Shown piece by piece: positions 43,902 to 52,860 of a stretch of 64,000 bases of DNA (position 1 is its first letter; each line of letters starts with the position of its first letter). The notes below the pieces were generated by a model. That model saw nothing but the letters and a program-made list of their open reading frames with translations, had not been told where the DNA came from and did not search any database. Origin of the DNA: Paenibacillus sp. PL91 (lineage in GTDB: Bacteria; Bacillota; Bacilli; Paenibacillales; Paenibacillaceae); assembly GCF_012935325.2 (NCBI RefSeq), contig NZ_JABBYG020000005.1, positions 186,001 through 250,000 of the forward strand, read 5' to 3'. Made by a program: the position numbers and the translations under genes.

Positions 43902-44270
43902 ATGAATATAACGAAGGTAGATGTGGGTGGGGGAAGTATTGCTGTAGTGAGCAGCAGCGAGATATTAATTGAGGATGTCCAGTCAGCATTGGATCTTATG
44001 GCAACCGTACAATATGAAACAGGCTGCGATCGTATTGTGATAAACAAATCCCTGCTAAGCGAAAGCTTTTTTGATTTGAAAACTCGGCTTGCAGGCGAAA
44101 TCCTTCAGAAGTTCATTAATTATCGTAAGAAGGTTGCTTTTGTTGGGGATTTTTCTGCGTATCCAAGCCAAAGCTTTCAAGATTTCATCTATGAATGTAA
44201 TAGGGGGAACGATATCTTTTTCTTGCCAACCGATCAACAAGCGATTGAAAAGCTAAGTATGTTGAAGTAG
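43902..44270 (+). CDS. DUF4180 domain protein
   Basis: 122-residue cytosolic protein with the DUF4180 pattern: SSEILIEDVQSALDLMATVQYETGCDRIVINKS, ESFFDLKTRLAGEILQKFINYRKKVAFVGDF and NDIFFLPTDQQAIEKL. The family function is not known; its fold resembles STAS-like proteins. AGGAGG precedes ATG 43902 by 6 nt, which decides this start over ATG 43896. The SUMF1-domain gene follows after 17 bp with its own GGAGG, so the two are probably co-transcribed. Confidence 0.85.
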   Translation: MNITKVDVGGGSIAVVSSSEILIEDVQSALDLMATVQYETGCDRIVINKSLLSESFFDLKTRLAGEILQKFINYRKKVAFVGDFSAYPSQSFQDFIYECNRGNDIFFLPTDQQAIEKLSMLK

Positions 44271-44287
44271 GGAACGGAGGGAAATAG

Positions 44288-44968
44288 GTGTCAATCGCAC
44301 AGCGTAGTCAAGCTGAGTATCCAATGGTGAAAATGGCAGCAGGACAAATTGAATTAAGGGACGATCGAAAAAAGACTGCATGGACGGTAGAGGTGAAAGC
44401 TTTTTTGATTGCACCGGTTCCGGTCACGAAAGAGTTATACGACTCGATATTGCAAAAGACAGTTGGACCTAATGACAATCCTCAGGCTCCGGTAGTGGAT
44501 GTCTCATGGAAGGATGCGGTCTTGTTTTGTAATCTGCTGTCTCTGTATTCAGGTCTACAGGAATGTTACTCGATAAGTGATGATGGCGAGAATGTCTTCT
44601 GTAATTGGGGAGCGGATGGCTATCGTCTTCCAACGGAAGCGGAGTGGCAGTATGCATGTAAAGCTGGAACGGTTGGCTATCGGTATGGCGAGCTTGATGA
44701 AATCGCCTGGTATCATGAAAACTCTGAGGGCATGGTTCATGAGGTAGGTAAAAAGCTGCCGAATGCGTGGGGGCTCTATGATATGTTAGGAAATGTTTGG
44801 GAATGGTGCTGGGATCTATACGATGTGAAAGTATACGGCTCCTACAGAGTTTTTCGCGGTGGAAGCTGGGCAGAAGAGGCTAGAGGCTGTGGAGCGACGT
44901 GCCGCCGCCGCAGTCACCCTACGTTTCGCATCGATGATCTCGGCTTTCGTCTTGCTAGATCCTTGTAA
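44288..44968 (+). CDS. SUMF1/formylglycine-generating-like domain protein
   Basis: 226 residues, GTG start after GGAGG. It shows the C-type-lectin-like SUMF1 fold shared with sulfatase-modifying factor: WKDAVLFCNLLS, YRLPTEAEWQYACKAG, WGLYDMLGNVWEWCWD, VFRGGSW and DDLGFRLARSL. Active formylglycine-generating enzymes have a copper-binding Cys right after the GGS motif. Here it reads GGSWAEEARGCGATC, with no Cys at that position, so sulfatase maturation is unlikely. Other members act as accessory or ergothioneine-type enzymes, or only as binding domains. No signal peptide is present. Role unknown; paired with the DUF4180 gene. Confidence 0.85.
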   Translation: MSIAQRSQAEYPMVKMAAGQIELRDDRKKTAWTVEVKAFLIAPVPVTKELYDSILQKTVGPNDNPQAPVVDVSWKDAVLFCNLLSLYSGLQECYSISDDGENVFCNWGADGYRLPTEAEWQYACKAGTVGYRYGELDEIAWYHENSEGMVHEVGKKLPNAWGLYDMLGNVWEWCWDLYDVKVYGSYRVFRGGSWAEEARGCGATCRRRSHPTFRIDDLGFRLARSL

Positions 44969-45133
44969 TGTAATGAGATTTGCTAAAGTATGGTGATTGC
45001 TAGACTGATAGACACATGCCTATAATAGAAATAAACAACTTTAGTCATTCACATTAAATTTGCCGTGCGATATGGGAGTAACAAAGCCGCTTAACTAGAT
45101 GGTGGTAGGATAGAAGACGGGAGAGTATGGAAA

Positions 45134-45757
45134 ATGAACAATGAGACAACAAACGAGGAAGCAAACGGCAAGGAAGGTGCCATATCTGAGGAGCAGTGGG
45201 CTGAGCTTCTAAAGGCTGTTCACCATAACGGCCTCGTTTCTTTAAAAATGCATTTTAACGATGTTGAAGGACAAGTGTTGAATTTCGAACCTTACGGCCC
45301 GGTTTTTGTATTTCATGTGAAGGATGAAGAGGATCATGTATATTCCTGCGGTTTTTTTCTGCGCGAATTGATCGCCAGATTTCAATCGGGCAATGATCCT
45401 GCACTATGGATGGCTTCTTTTTTCGTTGATCTTATGGAGACCAAGGGTGGAAAAGCTCTCCCTCAACCGGCAGCGACCGAAGACGAGGCTAAAGCAATTA
45501 TCGACAAAATACTCGTACCCCAATGTATAAAAGCAGTAAATGAAGAGTTTGCGCCAGAGCAGGTACATGCAGGCTTAGCTTGGAACGAACAGCACGGTCC
45601 GGTATTTGAAGCCGGCTTTCCAACGATTATAGATGGAAATAACGTATGCGCGATTCCTTTGCATTTATTGTTAACATATTTGCAGTTGAACCGGGATCCT
45701 GGGGAGCTCATGATCCAAGGCTTGTACGACATTCGAAATGAACATGGCATGGAATAA
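45134..45757 (+). CDS. Hypothetical protein with an internal two-fold repeat
   Basis: 207 residues, acidic and soluble, no signal peptide or membrane helix. I recognise no family. Two halves look alike: EGQVLNFEPYGPVFVFHVKDE...VYSCGFFLRELIARFQSGNDPALW (about 41-105) and AGLAWNEQHGPVFEAGFPTII...CAIPLHLLLTYLQLNRDPGELM (about 145-200). Each has the GPVF core, a Cys-containing strand, a leucine-rich helix and a D-P near the end. The start is supported by AAGACGGGAGAG upstream. It has its own terminator and so forms a single-gene unit. Confidence 0.75.
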   Translation: MNNETTNEEANGKEGAISEEQWAELLKAVHHNGLVSLKMHFNDVEGQVLNFEPYGPVFVFHVKDEEDHVYSCGFFLRELIARFQSGNDPALWMASFFVDLMETKGGKALPQPAATEDEAKAIIDKILVPQCIKAVNEEFAPEQVHAGLAWNEQHGPVFEAGFPTIIDGNNVCAIPLHLLLTYLQLNRDPGELMIQGLYDIRNEHGME

Positions 45758-45769
45758 AATATAACCGCG

Positions 45770-45804
45770 AAGATCTTCCAATATTTTGGAAGGTCTTTTT
45801 TTTT
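45770..45804 (+). terminator. Terminator after the hypothetical gene
   Basis: AAGATCTTCCAA pairs with TTGGAAGGTCTT (12 bp, one G-T pair) and runs into eight T or more. Confidence 0.85.
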
Positions 45805-45876
45805 ATACCACCTTTTACTTGGTCGCACCTGCTAAAGTTGTTGGGAGTCAGTTAGCTAGAACGTATGAATCCAACA

Positions 45877-45950
45877 TGACAAAAATGTAACCATTCCTCT
45901 CCTGTTTATCATCTGAATCGAACGACAGCGCTTGATGCAAACCATACAAT
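45877..45950 (+). promoter_or_regulatory. Bce-type response-regulator promoter of the serine hydrolase gene
   Basis: TGACAAAAATGTAAC (45877-45891) is an inverted-repeat box. TCATCTGAATCGAACGACAG (45909-45928) follows, and 16 bp after CGACAG comes TACAAT (45945-45950). The same two boxes, spacing and 16-bp gap occur before the ABC genes at 50049-50121. No consensus -35 is present, so activation by a response regulator is likely. Confidence 0.65.
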
Positions 45951-46028
45951 ATGGGTGTTGGAACAGCCTGTTCAATCGTGCTTGGTTAACCCCAAGCAAA
46001 TTCAAGGAAAGCAAGGAGAGGATTTTAG

Positions 46029-48095
46029 TTGAACAAGAAGAAGAAACGAACCCGCCGCATGCTCGGCGTCCTGACTGCAATGCTGATGTTGACTCTTACA
46101 GCCGAAGCAAGCGCTTATGCGCAGCAGCCTGAATCGAATCCGTCTGCCTTCGTCGAACTCGGCAGCGCAGCCTCGGGAGATTTTACGAGCGGACCACGTG
46201 ATGCTAAGGAAGTCGAGGCGTTTCTTGACGCTTTTTTTGCCCGGGCTGCCATTAAGCAAAAAGCCGGGGCTGCTGCGGTATCCGTCATTCAAGACGGGAA
46301 AGTACTCGTCTCCAAAGGCTATGGCGTCACAGACCAAACGTCGAAGTCGCCGGTAGACGCAAGTCGATCCACCTTCCGAATCGCCTCCGTCTCTAAAGTG
46401 TTCACAGCCGCTGCTGTGATGCAGCTCGTCGATCAAAGGAAAATTTCGCTCCAGGACAATATTGAAAAGTATCTAGGCGGTTACAAAGTAACCAATCCCT
46501 TCGATTCACCGGTCACGATTGAGCATTTGTTGACGCATACGACCGGTTTTGAAGTGCGCGAGCCTGCAGATGCCAGCTATTTGTTTGATGATACTCAGAT
46601 GCCGATCTCACTAGAAGAAAGTATATTTGATGTGTTCCCGCCGGTCGTTCGCAAGCCCGGCACGTCATACATGTACGATAATTTCGCATCGAGGCTGCTA
46701 GGATACATCGTCCAGCAGATAAGCGGAGAGCCCTTCGGCAGCTATATTCAAAAGCATCTGCTGGGGCCGCTTGGCATGGCTTCAAGCAGCTTCAGCCTGA
46801 CTAAGGATTTAGCTGGACGGCTGGTAACTTCTTATGATGCAGCGAATAACGCTATTCCGGCGTACGATTTATCGCCGCGTGAGTGGCCGGAGGGCAGCAT
46901 GATATCAACGGCCTCCGATATGGCGCTGTTTATGAAAGCTTTCCTGAGCGACGGCCGGGCTGCTGACGGCACAATTGTCTTGTCGCCCGAATCGGTGAAG
47001 GCGATGTCGACCTACCAGATGGTCATCCATCCGGATTTGCCGGATATGACTTACGGCTTTGAATCGCCTGTGGACCCGTCCAATACGAACGGCGAAGCCG
47101 TAATCTCCAAAGGTGGCGATATTGTGGGCTTCAGCTCGCTGCTGTGGCTGCTGCCAGACCGCAAAACGGGTGTCTTCGTTTCATACAATGCGAATCAGGA
47201 TTTGCGAAATGACCTATTTACGGCATTTATGAATCATTATTATGCCGGTCGAGAAACGACATTCAGTCAGGAGGGCTTTGAGCCGCAGCCCAAGGAGGTT
47301 CTCTCCAGGTTCGAAGGGTTGTATTCCGATTTGCGGATAAAACTACTTACCAAAGTCGAAGCGACTGGCGATGGCATCCTTATGGTGAGCGATGTTTCAG
47401 GCCGTCACCAACTGAAGCAGGTCGGCGATATGCTGTTCGTGGATGAACAGGGCAAGCCGCTTGCATTCAAGGAGGATGCCGACGGTCGCACCAACTATCT
47501 GAAATACTCTAATTTATATAGCTATGCGGCCAAAATACCGGAGAATCAGGAAGGCTTCCCTGACGTATCTGTCAGTCATCCATATGCCAGCTACATCCTC
47601 GGCCTGCATTCGCTCGGCTTCTTGCCGGATGATCTGTCTAAGCCGTTTCATCCCGAGCAAGCCGTCACACGCGGAGCCTTCATACATGCTTTTAACGCAA
47701 TATGGAGCATTTCTGAATCCGCAAACCCGCCTTTATTTAAGGATATTGAAAATTCTCCGTATCAAAAAGATATTCAAGCCGCTGTCGAGGCAGGCATGCT
47801 GAATGGGACGGGGAACAGCTTTTTCGAGCCGGACCGTCCGATTCTTCGCGAAGAAGCAGCCGTTATCATATTCCGATTACTGACTGGCACGGGGATCAGG
47901 TTACCGGATTCCACGGCTGTACTCGCGCCCGGCACTTCGAAATGGGCGATCGATGCCGTCAGTTCTGCAGTGGTATGGAAGCTGCACGGTCCGGAGGTGA
48001 CTGAATCAAGCGGCATGTTCGACTATGGTTCTAAGCGGGCGTTGAACAAGCAAGAGCTTGCGGCGCTGCTGTTCACGATGCTGCTTCCGCAATAA
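46029..48095 (+). CDS. Secreted beta-lactamase-fold serine hydrolase with SLH domains
   Basis: 688 residues, TTG start after AGGAGAGG. Basic n-region plus signal peptide (about 1-31). The PF00144 beta-lactamase/penicillin-binding fold covers about 60-400: nucleophile motif SVSK (S120, K123), YDN in TSYMYDNFAS, and KGGDIVGFSS in place of the third motif. A linker domain leads to three SLH repeats (about 510-680: FPDVSVSHPYASYILGLHSL, FKDIENSPYQKDIQAAVEAG and a weaker third) that anchor it to the wall. It may be a D-stereospecific peptidase, carboxypeptidase or esterase. Its promoter matches that of the Bce-type ABC genes, which suggests a role in the response to cell-wall antibiotics. Confidence 0.9.
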   Translation: MNKKKKRTRRMLGVLTAMLMLTLTAEASAYAQQPESNPSAFVELGSAASGDFTSGPRDAKEVEAFLDAFFARAAIKQKAGAAAVSVIQDGKVLVSKGYGVTDQTSKSPVDASRSTFRIASVSKVFTAAAVMQLVDQRKISLQDNIEKYLGGYKVTNPFDSPVTIEHLLTHTTGFEVREPADASYLFDDTQMPISLEESIFDVFPPVVRKPGTSYMYDNFASRLLGYIVQQISGEPFGSYIQKHLLGPLGMASSSFSLTKDLAGRLVTSYDAANNAIPAYDLSPREWPEGSMISTASDMALFMKAFLSDGRAADGTIVLSPESVKAMSTYQMVIHPDLPDMTYGFESPVDPSNTNGEAVISKGGDIVGFSSLLWLLPDRKTGVFVSYNANQDLRNDLFTAFMNHYYAGRETTFSQEGFEPQPKEVLSRFEGLYSDLRIKLLTKVEATGDGILMVSDVSGRHQLKQVGDMLFVDEQGKPLAFKEDADGRTNYLKYSNLYSYAAKIPENQEGFPDVSVSHPYASYILGLHSLGFLPDDLSKPFHPEQAVTRGAFIHAFNAIWSISESANPPLFKDIENSPYQKDIQAAVEAGMLNGTGNSFFEPDRPILREEAAVIIFRLLTGTGIRLPDSTAVLAPGTSKWAIDAVSSAVVWKLHGPEVTESSGMFDYGSKRALNKQELAALLFTMLLPQ

Positions 48096-48145
48096 GCCCT
48101 TCGTAATTTGTAAAAAGAGCAGTGCTATAGGATGGTATAAACCGG

Positions 48146-48176
48146 AGGGGAGGCGATTATTTGCCACCCCTTTTTG
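48146..48176 (+). terminator. Terminator of the serine hydrolase gene
   Basis: AGGGG.GGC pairs with GCC.CCCCT with one A-A mismatch and runs into five T. Confidence 0.7.
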
Positions 48177-48268
48177 TACGGATGCCCGGAATGGTATGAT
48201 GTAGCAAGCAATGAATGGATGGTGTTGCTCGAAAGTACGCAACAATCGAGGGAAGGGATTTTGCTGCT

Positions 48269-48952
48269 ATGGATTTGAATATTTTTATAATCGAAGATGA
48301 TGCTGCTATTTTTCATTCGTTGAAGGAGAGATTGGAGCATTGGTCGTTTCACGTCACGGGACCGGAGCGGTATGATGATGTGATGAGCACTTTTATTCAA
48401 GTGCAGCCCCAACTGGTCATTATTGATATCCAACTGCCGATGTATGATGGTTTTCACTGGTGCAGGGAGATTCGGGCGGTATCGACAGTGCCGATTCTGT
48501 TTCTGTCATCGCGTGATCATCCACTAGATATGGTGATGGCGATGAATATGGGGGCGGATGATTATATTCAAAAGCCGTTCAATATGGATGTGCTGCTTGC
48601 CCAAATTCAGGCGATTCTTCGCCGGACGTATGCTTACGGAGAGGAAGCGTCCGATCTTATCGAATGGAACGGCTCTATTATTGATATGAAGCGTGGACTG
48701 ATCCGCAAGGATGGACAGGACGTGATTTTAACGAAGAATGAGTTCTTTATACTCGTTGTGCTCGTCAAGGCGAAGGATACTGTAATCTCTCGCCACGAAC
48801 TAATCCGCAAGCTGTGGGATGATGAACGTTTCGTCAATGACAATACGCTGACGGCAAATATAACCCGATTGCGCCAAAAGCTCACGGTTTTCCAGCTGGA
48901 AGAAGCCGTTGTAACGAAGAAAGGGCTTGGCTATATGGCGGCCACGTTATGA
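48269..48952 (+). CDS. OmpR-family response regulator (BceR type)
   Basis: 227 residues. The receiver domain has E9-D10-D11 and phosphoacceptor D53 (VIIDIQLP), plus K in IQKPFNMD. The C-terminal winged helix contains DGQDVILTKNEFFILVVLV. The sequence is of the BceR/BraR group that partners intramembrane-sensing kinases and detoxifying ABC transporters. ATG 48269 follows GAGGGAAGGG and fits the family start; the frame is open 18 codons further upstream. Kinase gene follows after 7 bp. Its probable binding boxes occur at 45877 and 50049. Confidence 0.92.
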   Translation: MDLNIFIIEDDAAIFHSLKERLEHWSFHVTGPERYDDVMSTFIQVQPQLVIIDIQLPMYDGFHWCREIRAVSTVPILFLSSRDHPLDMVMAMNMGADDYIQKPFNMDVLLAQIQAILRRTYAYGEEASDLIEWNGSIIDMKRGLIRKDGQDVILTKNEFFILVVLVKAKDTVISRHELIRKLWDDERFVNDNTLTANITRLRQKLTVFQLEEAVVTKKGLGYMAATL

Positions 48953-48959
48953 GGAGGAA

Positions 48960-49988
48960 ATGGCATTGTTACTCCGTTATGTGTATGACAGGAAAAGCTG
49001 GATTGTTTTCTATCTGCTATCCTTGTTATTTGTAGATTTGCTGATCTGGATCGATAATGGCATTGCCATTCAAGCTGTCTCACTGCTCTATTTAAACTTG
49101 CTGCTATTTTTGGCCATTGCAGCGTTTCTCGGGTGGCGCTATCAAAAAGAAATGAAATATGCGCGCTCGCTGGCGGATCTGGCGGAAGAGATAGAGGAAG
49201 ATTGGATAGAAACATTGCCGCCTGCTTATTTTTATTACGAGGAAACGACAAATCAGCTCTTGCGGACAGCGGGTCACTGGTACGGGCATAAACTTTCAGC
49301 CATGAAGGCTGCTCAACGTGTGGAAGAGGATTATGTTGCCGCATGGGTGCATGAAGTGAAAGCGCCTCTGACCGCAATGAAAATGACGATAGATACCAAT
49401 AGGAGCCATCCGGCGATGCGCAAAATGGAATCTGAATGGTTGCGGATTCATCTGCTCATCGACCAACAGCTCTACATATCACGCTTGCCGTCGCTGGAGG
49501 CGGATTACGTGTTGGAACAGACCGGGATTCAGCAGCTGGCCGCGTTGGAAGTACGCGAGTTGGCCTCCTGGTGTGTGGAAAAAAATATAGCCGTCGAGCT
49601 GGAAGGGGAAGAGGCTTTCGTTACGACGGACCGCAAATGGTGCCGTTTTATTATCCGGCAAATATTGACGAATGCGGTCAAATATAGCCCAGAGGGCGGA
49701 ATGATCCTTCTGTCGGCGAAAGTCACATCTGATGATCATGTCAGATTAACGATTAAAGATGTAGGGCCAGGCATTGCCGCTCATGATTTGCCGCGTATTT
49801 TCGATAAAGGCTTTACCGGGGGAAACGGAAGATTGCAAAATGCGGCAACCGGTCTAGGACTCTATTTAGCACGGACCGTTGCGCTCAAAATCGGGATTTC
49901 CTTGTCCGTACAGTCGGAGCTGCGCGCGGGAACGGAGATGGAGATGACCTTCCCTATTAGCAATGCGTTCGAATCTGTTCGGGCATGA
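48960..49988 (+). CDS. Intramembrane-sensing histidine kinase (BceS type)
   Basis: 342 residues. Two transmembrane helices (about 14-31 and 38-58) are joined by a very short extracellular loop, so the kinase has no input domain of its own. The dimerisation motif WVHEVKAPLTAMKM holds phospho-His H131, and the HATPase boxes are NAVKYSP, DVGPGIAAHDLPRIFDKGFTG and ATGLGLYLARTVA. Kinases of this class sense flux through a cognate BceAB transporter. ATG 48960 has GAGGAGG just upstream; the longer open frame begins inside the regulator. It lies in one unit with BceR-like and upstream of the transporter. Confidence 0.93.
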   Translation: MALLLRYVYDRKSWIVFYLLSLLFVDLLIWIDNGIAIQAVSLLYLNLLLFLAIAAFLGWRYQKEMKYARSLADLAEEIEEDWIETLPPAYFYYEETTNQLLRTAGHWYGHKLSAMKAAQRVEEDYVAAWVHEVKAPLTAMKMTIDTNRSHPAMRKMESEWLRIHLLIDQQLYISRLPSLEADYVLEQTGIQQLAALEVRELASWCVEKNIAVELEGEEAFVTTDRKWCRFIIRQILTNAVKYSPEGGMILLSAKVTSDDHVRLTIKDVGPGIAAHDLPRIFDKGFTGGNGRLQNAATGLGLYLARTVALKIGISLSVQSELRAGTEMEMTFPISNAFESVRA

Positions 49989-50048
49989 GGGCCGCCATGC
50001 AGTGGACTACCTCTGGACAAATGTTCCATTCTACTCAACGATTCCATA

Positions 50049-50121
50049 TGACAATTTTGTCACGTACAACCTCCTGCTGTCATCTGAAGCGAGCGACGGT
50101 CACGGTCTTTTTCTTTAAAAT
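50049..50121 (+). promoter_or_regulatory. Bce-type promoter of the ABC transporter genes
   Basis: TGACAATTTTGTCA (50049-50062) is a perfect dyad. TCATCTGAAGCGAGCGACGG (50080-50099) follows, and 16 bp after CGACGG comes TAAAAT (50116-50121). It is nearly the same architecture as 45877-45950. It separates the two-component genes from the transporter genes and is the expected BceR-type activation site. Confidence 0.7.
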
Positions 50122-50154
50122 GAATGGTAGCTCAGAGTGGGAGGATATAGAGAG

Positions 50155-50940
50155 ATGAATCAACAGAATAGGCAAAAAACGGTGCTGCATGCACAGCAAG
50201 TACGTAAATCATTTGGTGTCAGGGGCAATGTCCAGCAGGTGCTGAGAGGCATCGACCTACGCGTAGTCGAAGGGGAATTTGTTGGCATTATGGGGCCGTC
50301 TGGTTCCGGGAAGTCAACCTTGATCAATGTCCTGGCGACAATAGACAAAGCGACTGAAGGACAAATAGTAGTCGAAGATGCGGACATTTCGAAAATGAAA
50401 AACGCTGAACTGTCTATTTTCCGGCGCAACAAGCTCGGTTTCATCTTTCAGGATTACAATCTGCTAGATACGTTGACTGTTAAAGAGAACATTCTGCTGC
50501 CCATCTCGCTTGGGAAAATGAAAAAAAAAGAGGCGGAGGCTGAATTTCAGGCTATTGCTGCAGATCTCGGTATTTTGGAGATTGCAAATAAATTTCCGCA
50601 TGAAATTTCCGGCGGTCAGCGTCAGCGGACGTCTGCGGCACGCGCACTTATCCATCAGCCATCGATCGTATTTGCGGATGAGCCGACAGGCGCGCTGGAT
50701 TCGAAAGCTGCCTCTTCGCTATTAGGAATGATGGAGGAGCTTAATCGGCAGCGCAGCCTTACTATTATGATGGTAACTCATGATCCGGTAGCCTCGAGCT
50801 ATTGCAGCCGTGTCGTATTTTTGAAGGACGGCATGCTATATTCCGAATTATATCGCGGAGAGAAGACGCGGCAAGCTTTCTTCAAAGATATATTGAATGT
50901 ACAGGCCGTGCTCGGGGGTGACCACGTTGACACGGTTTGA
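50155..50940 (+). CDS. ABC transporter ATPase (BceA type)
   Basis: 261 residues of the MacB/LolD-like ATPase class used by peptide-detoxification transporters. Walker A is GPSGSGKST (47-55), the Q-loop is FQDYNLLD, the signature is ISGGQRQR, and Walker B is FADEPTGALDSKA with a downstream switch His in VTHD. ATG 50155 follows GGGAGG; the open frame begins six codons earlier. The gene overlaps its permease by about 23 bp. With the permease it should remove bacitracin-like or other lipid-II-binding peptides from their targets. Confidence 0.93.
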   Translation: MNQQNRQKTVLHAQQVRKSFGVRGNVQQVLRGIDLRVVEGEFVGIMGPSGSGKSTLINVLATIDKATEGQIVVEDADISKMKNAELSIFRRNKLGFIFQDYNLLDTLTVKENILLPISLGKMKKKEAEAEFQAIAADLGILEIANKFPHEISGGQRQRTSAARALIHQPSIVFADEPTGALDSKAASSLLGMMEELNRQRSLTIMMVTHDPVASSYCSRVVFLKDGMLYSELYRGEKTRQAFFKDILNVQAVLGGDHVDTV

Positions 50941-52840
50941 GCTGGTCATTCGCAGCATGCGGAAAAACATTGCACATTATTACCTGTATTTTTTTGCGCT
51001 TATTTTAAGTACAACCCTTTACTTCGTATTTGCTGCCTTGCAGAATGATTCTACAATCATGTCAGCGACTTTCGGAGATGTTCAATTCGCTTCCTTGTTT
51101 AAAGTATCTGGCATTTTGCTGCTTGCGATTGTAGTCATATACATGATCTATGCGAACAGCATCTTTCTAGAACGTCGAAGCAGGGAAATCGGGCTTTATC
51201 AGCTGGTGGGCCTGTCGCGCAGAGCAGTGGGACTGCTGCTCATTGCCGAGAATGTGCTCCTTGGGCTGGGCGCGCTCCTAATTGGGATTGGCGCGGGAGC
51301 TCTCGTATCGCGGCTTTTTTTGCTAATTCTAATGAAGCTGATCGATATCGAGAGCGTCATAGCCCTCTCTTTTTCCAGCAAAGCTGCCATTCAAACCGCT
51401 ATTGTGTTTGCCGTACTCATCAGCCTTACATGGATTCAAATGCTGGTTAAGGTGTACCGCGCTTCGCTTCTCGAGCTGTTCAAGGCGGATCGACAGGGTG
51501 ACCGTCCGAAACAGCCCAAAGAAGCCCTGTCTGCAGTGATAGGGCTGCTCGGCATCTTGCTTATTGCAACGGGCTATCTGCTTTCTGGGAAAACGCCCGG
51601 TGAGCATCTGTTTTTGCAAATGCTGGTCATTCTCGCCACGACTATACTCGGCACCTACCTGCTCTTTCGTGTTACGATTGGCTGGCTGTTCTACCGGGTG
51701 CGAAGGAGCAAGAACGGACAGCTCGGGCTGAAAAACAGCTTGTCACTGGCGCCGATCATGCATCGAATGAAAGCTAATGCGAACTCTCTTACACTGATTA
51801 CCGTTCTGTCTGCGATGACGCTGACAATGGTGGCAATCGCTTATTCGCTATACTATTCGGCCGAGAGTGAGTCCCGGGCTATGCTGCCATACGACTTTAT
51901 CTTTGAAAATAATGATCATGATGCGAAGTCGTTTCGTGCTGAGCTTCAGAAGGCTGGGTTAAAGTTTGTTCATCAACCGGTTGACGCCGTTCGGCTGCCA
52001 GGCACTTTAGGCAATGGGAAGGACGAGGGACGCAGCATATTGCTGCTCGCGGCAGAGCAGCTACAGGCGAGCGGTGCCAATATTGTCATGCCGGGGCAAG
52101 GCGAGGCCGTCTTGTACAAAGGGCAAAGGAAAGCGTTAAGCAAGGAGCTAGACACCGTTTCTTTTCCGCTAGAGGTTGGTTTTGGAGCAAACGAGTTTCA
52201 CATCAAACTCAATGTTACCAAAGGCATTGATCGCTATACGATGAACTATAGCGTGAACGGCCGTCAACTGGTTGTACCGGAGGCGGCGTTAAATGCGATT
52301 CGCGAGCAGATGCCAGCTTCCACCGAGCAGGAAGCCATTCGCATTGATACTTTCCAGCTTGCGGCTAAAAGCGAGCGCGCAGCGGCATCTGGTTTCTACA
52401 CGAAATATGCCAAAGCAGAGGAGTTCAGACCGGACTTCTATACGTATCGTAAAGAGTCGCTCCAGAAGTTCGGACTGATCATTTTCATCGCAGGCTTTCT
52501 CGGTCTTATCTTCCTGATCGCGACAGGCAGCATTCTGTATTTCAAGCAGATGACTGAGGCGGAACAGGAAAGAAAAAGCTATACGATACTGCGGCAGCTC
52601 GGATTCGGAGAGCGCGAGATAATGGGCGGCATTATCCGTAAACAGCTGCTTGTGTTCGTGATTCCGCTGGCGATCGGGCTTATGCATTCCATCTTCGCTG
52701 TAAAAGCAGCCTCCGCGCTGACGCTGTCAGACATTACCTTTCCGGCAGCTATAGCCATGGCAATTTACACGATCATCTACTTCGTGTTTGCTGTTCTCAC
52801 CGTAGGCTATTATCGCCGCATTGTGAGGCTGGCGCTGTAA
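50918..52840 (+). CDS. ABC transporter permease (BceB type)
   Basis: About 640 residues with ten transmembrane helices in the BceB arrangement. The N-terminal signature FELVIRSMRKNIAHYYLYFFALILSTTLYFVF is followed by FtsX-like helices, a large extracellular domain of about 200 residues between helices 7 and 8 (about 320-520), and the last helix set (FGLIIFIAGFLGLIFLIATG onward). That extracellular domain binds the antibiotic complex and the kinase. GTG 50918 is chosen because the conserved start follows it; ATG 50897 is also open. It ends the Bce-type unit; an MFS gene converges from the right. Confidence 0.92.
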   Translation: MTTLTRFELVIRSMRKNIAHYYLYFFALILSTTLYFVFAALQNDSTIMSATFGDVQFASLFKVSGILLLAIVVIYMIYANSIFLERRSREIGLYQLVGLSRRAVGLLLIAENVLLGLGALLIGIGAGALVSRLFLLILMKLIDIESVIALSFSSKAAIQTAIVFAVLISLTWIQMLVKVYRASLLELFKADRQGDRPKQPKEALSAVIGLLGILLIATGYLLSGKTPGEHLFLQMLVILATTILGTYLLFRVTIGWLFYRVRRSKNGQLGLKNSLSLAPIMHRMKANANSLTLITVLSAMTLTMVAIAYSLYYSAESESRAMLPYDFIFENNDHDAKSFRAELQKAGLKFVHQPVDAVRLPGTLGNGKDEGRSILLLAAEQLQASGANIVMPGQGEAVLYKGQRKALSKELDTVSFPLEVGFGANEFHIKLNVTKGIDRYTMNYSVNGRQLVVPEAALNAIREQMPASTEQEAIRIDTFQLAAKSERAAASGFYTKYAKAEEFRPDFYTYRKESLQKFGLIIFIAGFLGLIFLIATGSILYFKQMTEAEQERKSYTILRQLGFGEREIMGGIIRKQLLVFVIPLAIGLMHSIFAVKAASALTLSDITFPAAIAMAIYTIIYFVFAVLTVGYYRRIVRLAL

Positions 52841-52860
52841 CAGCAGCTTTATTCACTTCA

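Noticed and set aside
44288..44968. Sulfatase-activating formylglycine-generating enzyme
   Set aside because: The copper-binding Cys after the GGS motif is missing and no sulfatase gene is nearby.
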